A DNA stretch of 13,230 nucleotides from CAYHWE01 sp964360445 (GTDB lineage: Bacteria; Patescibacteriota; Patescibacteriia; Patescibacteriales; JAKAJF01), in assembly GCA_964360445.1 (NCBI GenBank), contig CAYHWE010000028.1, positions 1-13,230 of the forward strand. Reading direction: 5' to 3'. This document shows, one piece after another, positions 1 to 5,831 of this stretch. The notes under the pieces were generated by a model, which saw only the letters and a list, made by a program, of their open reading frames with translations, searched no databases and was not told the origin of the DNA. Made by a program: the position numbers and the translations under genes. Each line of letters starts with the position of its first letter. The stretch's first letter is position 1.

Positions 1-585
1 CGCCTCTTTTTCCCCGATCTTGACGTCTTCTTTTTTCAATGGCGCCTTTTCTTCTTTTTTCTGCGGATCCGCCGGAATCGGTTCAACACGGTTTTTTTTC
101 TCCAGCTTTTCTTTCTTGCGATTTCTCCAGGAATCGATCAGCTTATTCAGAAGATTGATCCTCCTCGGGTCGATGATTTTTTCTCCTATCTGCATCCTTA
201 TCAGATCTATTTTTTTAGCCGGCTCCGCTTTGGCTGTTTTCGGCGCCGCTTTTGATTCCGTTTGTCCGGCTTTCTTTTCAATCGGCTTCGGCAAATCCGG
301 TTTTTTAACGATTCTCTTCATATCTTTCGGCTCCACGGCCGGCCTGACCGTTTCCGCTTTTTCTTTTTCGCCTATAGTCCTCAAAACCGCCTCCCGGGAT
401 TTCTGCATCTTGTCATCAGGAGCATTTCCCTTTTTGAACAAAGAAAAGAACGAGGATTTTTCTTCCTTGTTGTTGTCCGTTACCGCTTTTATCTCCGGAC
501 TTGTCCATTCGATCTTTTTAAGCGGCTCCTTCTTTTTTTCTTTTTTATCCTCCTTATTATCAGAGAGGAAATTTATATCTCCCAT
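1..585 (-). CDS. Lysine-rich protein after pilM, partial (C-terminus off left edge)
   Basis: Open reading frame from ATG at 585 to the window edge, 195 residues visible with no stop. It lies 52 nt downstream of pilM on the same strand, so it is probably in the pilus operon. The visible part is hydrophilic, rich in Lys, Glu and Pro, has no cysteine and no membrane segment, and looks disordered and cytoplasmic. It starts MGDINFLSDN, and near residues 141-150 reads RRINLLNKLI. PilN proteins carry an N-terminal INLLP-like motif that binds PilM, so this could be the long cytoplasmic tail of a PilN-like protein whose membrane segment and periplasmic domain lie beyond the window. That is inference; I do not recognise a family in the visible part. 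The expected Shine-Dalgarno site is missing upstream of the ATG. Codon use fits a real gene, and long opposite-strand frames here are shadows of it. Confidence 0.75.
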   Translation of the reverse strand, partial: MGDINFLSDNKEDKKEKKKEPLKKIEWTSPEIKAVTDNNKEEKSSFFSLFKKGNAPDDKMQKSREAVLRTIGEKEKAETVRPAVEPKDMKRIVKKPDLPKPIEKKAGQTESKAAPKTAKAEPAKKIDLIRMQIGEKIIDPRRINLLNKLIDSWRNRKKEKLEKKNRVEPIPADPQKKEEKAPLKKEDVKIGEKEA

Positions 586-606
586 ACAATATATTTTTTG
601 AAAGCA

Positions 607-635
607 TTGAAAACTTTTTTTGAAAAAGTTTTCAA
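607..635. other. AT-rich perfect hairpin between pilM and the next gene
   Basis: Arms TTGAAAACTTTTT (607-619) and AAAAAGTTTTCAA (623-635) form a 13-bp perfect inverted repeat with a 3-nt loop, starting 2 nt after the pilM stop codon. It could act as an attenuator, an mRNA-stabilising stem or a processing site between the two genes. It has no separate run of T after the stem on the minus strand, so it is not a classic strong terminator. Confidence 0.55.
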
Positions 636-637
636 AG

Positions 638-1678
638 TCATTCGATTTCCCTTATAGCCAGGCCGATTGCCGCCGCCATGCGCGGACCTATCTCATCTAA
701 GGCCGGCTTCAGATTGACCGGATAGGAAACGCGCGCCCAGGGATTTCCGACGATCACTTTCCTGTCAATTATCTTTGACAGATAGCCGGGAAAATTGATC
801 AGCAGCGACGATCCGCCCGACAGGATTATTTTTTCAACCTGGACGCCGTTCTTGCTTTCAAACAGGTTCAATGTATATTTTATCTCATTGATGATCGGGG
901 AAATCGTTTCCATTATCGTTTTCGGGATTACACCCTGCTCAGACTCCGATATGCTTATGCCCAGATCATATTTGAACTGCTCGGCTCTTTCCAGCCCTAT
1001 ATTCAGATTATTGCTTATCGCTTTCGTGATCGTCAGCCCTCCGATGTCGATGCTTCTTGAAATCATCGGGACGCCCTTGTTGATGATGGAAATATCAGTT
1101 GTGCTAGCGCCGATTTCTGCGATCATCACGACCGATTTATCATTGCCAAGCAAAGATCTGACAAGAGAAAATGTTTCCGTTTCCAGCGCCATAAGATTTA
1201 TCTGGGCTTCTTTGAAAATTTCTATATATTTTTTTACCAGGCTTCTCGGGGCGCCGGTCAGGAATACTTTCGTATTCTTGCCATCGCTTTCATCCTCTAT
1301 TTTCTGATAATCAAGGATCATCTCTTCAAGCGGTAAAGGGATGACCTTCTTAGCCTCCCAATGCACGGCGCTGCCGAAATCTTTGGCGGCAACATTCGAC
1401 AAGCTCAGAACCGAAGAAAAAACTGAATAAGTCGGCAATGACACGACCGCGCTCCTGCTTATTATCCCCGATCTTTTACAGATTTCATTGATTATTTTTC
1501 CCGCCCGTTTGCTGTCGTTTTTCCAGCTGTTTTTCCCGTCGATAAATTTACTTTCGCTAAAACCATAGGACACCAATTTCGCGACATCGCCCTCTCGCTG
1601 CAGTTCAACTATTTTTATTCCGGAAAATCCGATATCGATTCCGAGATAGCTGCTGTTGTTTGAAGATATGAAACTCAT
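638..1678 (-). CDS. pilM: Type IV pilus assembly protein PilM
   Basis: 346 residues, the usual length for PilM, an actin-like ATP-binding protein that sits on the cytoplasmic face of the membrane and links the PilN/PilO platform to the type IV pilus motor. The actin-fold signatures are visible: phosphate-1 loop YLGIDIGFSGIKIVEL near residues 11-26, phosphate-2 segment AEIGASTTDISII near 187-199, and adenosine segment IILSGGSSLL near 284-293. The 'HWEAKKVIPLP' stretch near 106-116 is typical of the PilM family. The start ATG at 1678 is well supported by AGGAGG 7 nt upstream. It is transcribed divergently from the propeller-dsbA-radA operon and is followed by a lysine-rich gene that may be its PilN-like partner. 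Other pilus genes would be expected to the left of the window. Confidence 0.93.
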   Translation of the reverse strand: MSFISSNNSSYLGIDIGFSGIKIVELQREGDVAKLVSYGFSESKFIDGKNSWKNDSKRAGKIINEICKRSGIISRSAVVSLPTYSVFSSVLSLSNVAAKDFGSAVHWEAKKVIPLPLEEMILDYQKIEDESDGKNTKVFLTGAPRSLVKKYIEIFKEAQINLMALETETFSLVRSLLGNDKSVVMIAEIGASTTDISIINKGVPMISRSIDIGGLTITKAISNNLNIGLERAEQFKYDLGISISESEQGVIPKTIMETISPIINEIKYTLNLFESKNGVQVEKIILSGGSSLLINFPGYLSKIIDRKVIVGNPWARVSYPVNLKPALDEIGPRMAAAIGLAIREIE

Positions 1679-1685
1679 AATCGAT

Positions 1686-1691
1686 CCTCCT
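1686..1691 (-). promoter_or_regulatory. Ribosome binding site of pilM
   Basis: AGGAGG on the minus strand, 7 nt before the pilM ATG. It fixes the start and contrasts with several neighbours that have no such site. Confidence 0.85.
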
Positions 1692-1721
1692 GCCCGGCAG
1701 GCTTTGTATTATTATAAATCT

Positions 1722-1750
1722 ATTATATAATAGAAATGACCCTGAGTAAA
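1722..1750 (-). promoter_or_regulatory. Candidate promoter of pilM
   Basis: On the minus strand TTTACT (1745-1750) and TATAAT (1722-1727) are separated by 17 nt, leaving a leader of about 40 nt before pilM. The -10 is perfect and the -35 matches 4 of 6. A second possible minus -10 lies at 1765-1770. Confidence 0.5.
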
Positions 1751-1756
1751 TTAAAA

Positions 1757-1770
1757 TATAATTAATTATA
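1757..1770. promoter_or_regulatory. Palindromic divergent -10 region
   Basis: TATAATTAATTATA is a perfect 14-bp palindrome in the pilM/propeller divergent spacer. It offers TATAAT on the plus strand (1757-1762) for the propeller-dsbA-radA operon and on the minus strand (1765-1770) for pilM. The -35 elements are poor on both strands, so the call is tentative. It could equally be an operator or simply AT-rich promoter DNA. Confidence 0.35.
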
Positions 1771-1812
1771 ACATAATTCCCGGCTTGAATACAAACTCGC
1801 GGACACAAAAAA

Positions 1813-3042
1813 ATGTTTTTTGAGAAATATAAAAAAATAATCTTCATTTTCGGTTTCATGCTTGCCATATTCGTCCTGGGATTTTTCATATACTCTTTAT
1901 TTTTCAAGCCGGCGCTGCAGAATCAGCCCGCCCCCGGAGAGAATGCTGGAACGCAGACAGGGACATCATCCGCTAATCTGCCGCAATCAGGAAAACTTGA
2001 TCAGGTAAATAATATCAAAACGCCGTCAAAATTGCCGGGCGGACAAGGGACAAGAGCCGATTCCGGACAAACGCAAATGGAAAGCCGGATAAGCGAACTG
2101 ACCGACAAGGAAAGCCTGGGCGCGGCCATAAACCAGAACGGCTTGCTGCAATACTATAATAAAGATGACGGGAAATTTTACCTGATAGACAGAAACGGAA
2201 ACATCTCGCCGTTAAGCGATAAGGTTTTCCATTCTGTGGAAAACATAACCTGGTCGCCGAACAAGAACAAAGCGATCCTTGAATATCCGGATGGCGCCAA
2301 TATCATATATGACTTTTCTTCAGACAAGCAGATCAGCCTCCCCAGCCACTGGAAAGATTTTGGATTTTCGCCTGACGGGAAAAATATCGTCACGAAAAGC
2401 ATCGGGACCGACCCGAACAACCGCTGGCTGGCCATAGTCAATGAAGACGGGACAAAAGCGCAAAAGATAGAATCGCTGGGAGAAAAAGACGAAACCGTTT
2501 ACACTTCCTGGTCGCCGAACAACCAGACGATAGCGATGTATACCGAAGGCATCGATTTCAACCGGCAGGAAGTTTTCTTTGTCGGACTGCATAATGAAAA
2601 TTTCAAATCACTGACAGTCGAAGGCAGGGGCTTCCAGCAGCAATGGACTCCTGACGGAAACAGATTGTTATACAGCGTCTATTCATCGGCCAGCTCGTTC
2701 AAGCCATCCTTATGGATAGCCAACGCGAAAGGCGATTCGATCGGATCGGGAAGAACGAACCTGAATATAGAGACATGGGCGGAAAAATGCGTTTTCGCTG
2801 ATGCCGCGAACGCATACTGCGCCATACCGAAAGACCTGCCGGAAAATGCCGGCCTGTTCCCCGAGCTGGCGGAAAACACGGAAGACCTGCTGTATCATAT
2901 AGACGTGAATACCGGCGCGAAAAAACTGATCTACTCTCCTGAAGAAAATTACAACATGTCCGATGTCATAGTTTCCAATGACGGCGGATATATCTATTTC
3001 ACCGACGCGAAAACGAAAAAATTATATAAAGTTAAAATATAA
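1813..3042 (+). CDS. Membrane-anchored WD40-like (TolB-type) beta-propeller protein
   Basis: 409 residues. An uncleaved N-terminal membrane anchor (about residues 9-31) follows the basic start MFFEKYKK, then a disordered Gln/Pro/Gly/Thr-rich linker to about residue 90, then a propeller-like domain outside the membrane. The propeller is inferred from recurring TolB/PD40-like blade motifs: 'TWSPNKNKAILEY' near 146, 'FGFSPDGKNIVTKS' near 184, 'SWSPNNQTIAMYT' near 232, 'QWTPDGNRLLYSV' near 277, and a last strand 'GGYIYFTDAKTKKLYKV' near 391. Such domains usually bind proteins or glycans; the partner here is unknown. It is the first gene of an operon with the DsbA-like gene (8 nt gap) and radA. 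No Shine-Dalgarno site precedes the ATG, only an A-rich stretch. I do not recognise a named family beyond the fold. Confidence 0.8.
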   Translation: MFFEKYKKIIFIFGFMLAIFVLGFFIYSLFFKPALQNQPAPGENAGTQTGTSSANLPQSGKLDQVNNIKTPSKLPGGQGTRADSGQTQMESRISELTDKESLGAAINQNGLLQYYNKDDGKFYLIDRNGNISPLSDKVFHSVENITWSPNKNKAILEYPDGANIIYDFSSDKQISLPSHWKDFGFSPDGKNIVTKSIGTDPNNRWLAIVNEDGTKAQKIESLGEKDETVYTSWSPNNQTIAMYTEGIDFNRQEVFFVGLHNENFKSLTVEGRGFQQQWTPDGNRLLYSVYSSASSFKPSLWIANAKGDSIGSGRTNLNIETWAEKCVFADAANAYCAIPKDLPENAGLFPELAENTEDLLYHIDVNTGAKKLIYSPEENYNMSDVIVSNDGGYIYFTDAKTKKLYKVKI

Positions 3043-3050
3043 ACAAAACC

Positions 3051-3773
3051 ATGTTCAAATCCACCAGAAAATCAAAATTCCCCTCTCTCATCTTCATATG
3101 CGCTTCCTTGGCGGCGCTGATCATCTTGCCTGCATTCATCATCATCCTGAAAGTTATGATTGCGCCGGCAACCCCGGTCAGCGATAAATACTTCCTGAAA
3201 GAACAAAAAATAAACGATCCGTTGATGACCAGAGTCCCCGATTTGAAAGACATACTGGACGGTCCAATCCTGAACGAAGCGGATCCGAGCTTCGGGCCGG
3301 CAGATGCGCCGATCACCATTGTTGAATTTTCCGATTTCCAATGCAGCTTCTGCCAAAAACAGGAAGAGGTATTGAAAAATATATTGAAAGAATTTGATGG
3401 CAGGATCAGGCTGGTCTGGAAGGACTATCCTGAAAACGATTCAAAAACGATATCATGGAAGGCAAGCGTCGCGGCAAGATGCGCGGAAAAGCAGGATAAA
3501 TTCTGGCCATATCACGATCTTCTTTTTTCAGCGTCAAGTCTGAATGAGGAAAAATTATCCGATTTTGCCGGCAAGCTGGACCTTGATATGGATAAATTCC
3601 AGGCTTGCCTGAAAGATAATGATATTTCCAGGAGAATAAAAGACAATGTGCTGGAGGCCGACGCCCTCGATATCAGCGGCGTGCCCTATATCTATGTCAA
3701 CGATACGGGATTCATCGGAGAAGTTACCGCCGAGGAATTAAGGACAGTCATCAGCTCAAAATTAAAAATCTGA
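3051..3773 (+). CDS. DsbA-family thiol-disulfide oxidoreductase, membrane-anchored
   Basis: 240 residues. One N-terminal membrane segment (about residues 12-38) anchors a thioredoxin-fold domain outside the cytoplasm. The active site is C98-S-F-C101 within 'VEFSDFQCSFCQKQ', followed by the inserted helical domain with 'LVWKDYPEN' near 121-129, and the cis-proline loop GVPYIYVN near 210-217 (P212). These are the hallmarks of the DsbA-like group (thioredoxin_4/BdbD type), which makes or isomerises disulfides in exported proteins. Two further cysteines, C144 and C186, could form a structural disulfide. Its TGA stop overlaps the radA ATG by one base (TGATG), so the two are translationally coupled. 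A plausible substrate is the 28-cysteine exported protein at 11046-13230; that link is inference. No clear ribosome binding site precedes the ATG, which lies 8 nt after the previous stop. Confidence 0.9.
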   Translation: MFKSTRKSKFPSLIFICASLAALIILPAFIIILKVMIAPATPVSDKYFLKEQKINDPLMTRVPDLKDILDGPILNEADPSFGPADAPITIVEFSDFQCSFCQKQEEVLKNILKEFDGRIRLVWKDYPENDSKTISWKASVAARCAEKQDKFWPYHDLLFSASSLNEEKLSDFAGKLDLDMDKFQACLKDNDISRRIKDNVLEADALDISGVPYIYVNDTGFIGEVTAEELRTVISSKLKI

Positions 3774-5131
3774 TGTCCGGAAAAATCAGCACAATTTACG
3801 TATGTTCAAATTGCGATGCCCAATTCTCCAAATGGAGCGGGCGTTGTTTAGAGTGCGGGGCATGGGGATCGCTGAAATCGGAAATTACGGATGAAAAGGC
3901 CAAAGAGGAAAAAAAACTGAAAATCAATCCCGCCGCCCTGATCGATCTGTCCGATATCGCCGAACAAGATAGAGGGAGGATAAAAACGGAAATTTCCGAA
4001 GTGGACCGCGTTTTGGGCGGAGGAATCGTTCCCGGATCGCTCATGCTCTTATCCGGCGAACCAGGGATAGGCAAGTCGACCATCGTCGCGCAAATCGCAA
4101 ACGCTGTCGGCGCGAAAGAAAATCCCGCCTTTTACGCCAGCGGCGAAGAATCTGCCGGCCAGGTCAAAGAAAGATTTGAAAGGCTGGGTTGCGGCTTGGA
4201 AAAAATAAGATTTTTGAGCGAAATCAATGTTGAAAAAATAATCGCTTCGATTAATTCCTGTCCGCATAAACCGCGCTTGCTGATAGTCGATTCGATCCAG
4301 ACGATGTACTCTTCCTTGATCGAATCGGAAGCCGGCAGCATCGCACAGATTCGGGCAAGCGCCGTAAAATTCCTTGAATTGGCAAAACAAAAAAATATAG
4401 CCGTAATCCTGATCGGACATGTCACGAAAGACGGCCAGCTAGCCGGACCTAAGGTTTTAGAACATATAGTCGATACCGTCATTTATCTTGAAACGGAAAA
4501 TCTGCACAATTATCGCGTCTTAAGGACGACAAAAAACCGCTTCGGATCCGTGAACGAGATCGGCATTTTTGAAATGGCTGAACAAGGCTTTATCGAAATA
4601 AAAAATCCATCGTCGATTTTTCTTGATACGACTGAAGAAAACCTGTCCGGCTCGGTCATCAGCTGTATCATGGAGGGCACCCGCCCGTTCTTGATTGAAA
4701 TCCAGGCCTTGGTTACAAAAACAGTTTTCGGCTATCCGCAACGAAAGGCTTCCGGATTCGATCTGAACCGCCTGCAAGTCTTGTCCGCCGTAATCACAAA
4801 AAGGACAAAGGCGAATCTTACCAATCAGGATATAATCCTGAATATGGTCGGCGGCCTGAAAGTCACTGAGCCGTCCCTTGACCTGGCGATCTGCACCGCC
4901 ATCATCGCCTCTTTATTGAATCAGACGATAGACAGGAAAACGATCGTCTTAGGCGAAGTCGGATTAGGGGGCGAAGTCAGGAATGTAGGCAAGCTGGAAC
5001 AGAGGCTTTTGGAGGCGGAAAAACTGGGCTTCACCCGCGCCATCATTCCGAATACGGAAGCAAAGGTTAAAAAAATAAAAATCGAGAAGGCGAAAAATCT
5101 GGACGAACTGATCAGATTCTTGATGAAATAA
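3773..5131 (+). CDS. radA: DNA repair protein RadA (Sms)
   Basis: 452 residues, full length for RadA, a RecA-related hexameric ATPase and DnaB-like helicase that drives branch migration during recombinational repair. Domains in order: a four-cysteine zinc finger (C11, C14, C25, C28); the RecA-like ATPase core with Walker A GEPGIGKST at 95-103 and Walker B 'LLIVDSIQT'; the RadA-specific KNRFG motif at 254-258; and a C-terminal Lon-protease-like scaffold domain from about 280 to the end, containing 'GGLKVTEPSLDLA' and 'VLGEVGLGGEVR'. All key residues are present. The start overlaps the preceding stop by one base, and no alternative start would keep the zinc finger. It converges with the glycosylase gene, only 9 nt away, and no convincing terminator lies between them. 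Confidence 0.97.
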   Translation: MSGKISTIYVCSNCDAQFSKWSGRCLECGAWGSLKSEITDEKAKEEKKLKINPAALIDLSDIAEQDRGRIKTEISEVDRVLGGGIVPGSLMLLSGEPGIGKSTIVAQIANAVGAKENPAFYASGEESAGQVKERFERLGCGLEKIRFLSEINVEKIIASINSCPHKPRLLIVDSIQTMYSSLIESEAGSIAQIRASAVKFLELAKQKNIAVILIGHVTKDGQLAGPKVLEHIVDTVIYLETENLHNYRVLRTTKNRFGSVNEIGIFEMAEQGFIEIKNPSSIFLDTTEENLSGSVISCIMEGTRPFLIEIQALVTKTVFGYPQRKASGFDLNRLQVLSAVITKRTKANLTNQDIILNMVGGLKVTEPSLDLAICTAIIASLLNQTIDRKTIVLGEVGLGGEVRNVGKLEQRLLEAEKLGFTRAIIPNTEAKVKKIKIEKAKNLDELIRFLMK

Positions 5132-5140
5132 AAAATGAAT

Positions 5141-5734
5141 TTACTTTTTTGATACCCAAGGATTACCCTTGACATAATAACGCCAAAGCTTATCCTTATA
5201 TTCCTTGGCATAATCCACGCCGATCCTTTTTGCCGCAATCATATCCTTTTTTCCGATCTTTTCTCCCCTATCCTCAATCCACAACTCATTATTCATAACC
5301 AAATCCATCTCGTTTAAGTTTTTATCAACTTTAAAAGCTTGGCAAAATTTCCCTGGCCCGTTAGTCAGGTTTTTTTCCTCCTTTGATTTCCTGAATCCTT
5401 TCATAACCTCAATCCCCTCAACCGGCTCAACAGCCCTAATCAAAACCGCAGCTGGATAGCCATGATCTTCGGTAACAATATTAAAACAATGGCTTACGCC
5501 GTAAATCAAATAAACATAAGAAAAGCCGGGATGGCCGAACATGATACTGTTGCGCGGAGTCTGTCCGCGGCTCGCATGGCTCGCTAAATCCTCGGGCCCG
5601 TTATAAGCCTCGACCTCGACGATTTTCCCAGCCAGTTTCTGCTTCCCGATTTTCCGCACAATAAACTTACCCAATAATTCCTGGGCAGCAATTAGGGTAT
5701 TTCGGTTAAAAAAATCTCTTCTTAATTTACTCAT
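5141..5734 (-). CDS. mpg: DNA-3-methyladenine glycosylase (AAG/MPG family)
   Basis: 197 residues, typical of bacterial members of the alkyladenine glycosylase family (Pur_DNA_glyco), which flip out and cut alkylated or deaminated purines to begin base-excision repair. Conserved features: 'IVEVEAYNGPEDLASHASRG' near 38-57, where E42 aligns with the catalytic Glu of the human enzyme and Y44 and H53 with base-contacting residues; 'QTPRNSIMF' near 58-66; 'SYVYLIYGVSHCFNIVTE' near 72-89; and 'AAVLIRAVEP' further on. The ATG at 5734 has no visible Shine-Dalgarno site, and the sequence directly upstream is one arm of a large inverted repeat. It lies downstream of recG on the same strand and convergent to radA, giving a repair cluster. 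Confidence 0.95.
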   Translation of the reverse strand: MSKLRRDFFNRNTLIAAQELLGKFIVRKIGKQKLAGKIVEVEAYNGPEDLASHASRGQTPRNSIMFGHPGFSYVYLIYGVSHCFNIVTEDHGYPAAVLIRAVEPVEGIEVMKGFRKSKEEKNLTNGPGKFCQAFKVDKNLNEMDLVMNNELWIEDRGEKIGKKDMIAAKRIGVDYAKEYKDKLWRYYVKGNPWVSKK

Positions 5735-5741
5735 ATACTTT

Positions 5742-5822
5742 TGTCATCTCGAACGGAGTGAGAGATCTCATTCAACGCGCTTACCGAGATTTCTCACTCG
5801 CTCTCGCTCATTCGAAATGACA
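5742..5822. repeat. Imperfect inverted repeat (REP/MITE-like) between mpg and recG
   Basis: Left arm 5742-5769 begins TGTCATCTCGAACG and right arm 5786-5822 ends CATTCGAAATGACA. The right arm carries a 9-base expansion (a GAGCGAGAG-type duplication) absent from the left, and a 16-nt loop separates the arms. The motif TGTCATTTCGAA...GAGTGAGAAATCTC is one I recall as a dispersed palindromic repeat in many bacterial genomes; I could not search for copies. It may also fold in RNA and influence mpg expression, since it fills the whole recG-mpg spacer. Confidence 0.8.
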
Positions 5823-5831
5823 GAAAAAAAC

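Noticed and set aside
20..657. Two plus-strand ORFs rich in Phe and Ser
   Set aside because: They are antisense shadows of the Lys/Glu-rich minus-strand gene and pilM end; Phe/Ser runs are the complement of AAA/GAA codons.
5128..5160. Terminator between convergent radA and mpg
   Set aside because: The A-run and T-run around GAATTTAC do not give a stable stem, and the space between stop codons is only 9 nt.
5742..5822. CRISPR array
   Set aside because: There are just two copies of the unit, in inverted orientation, with no regular spacers and no cas genes in the window.
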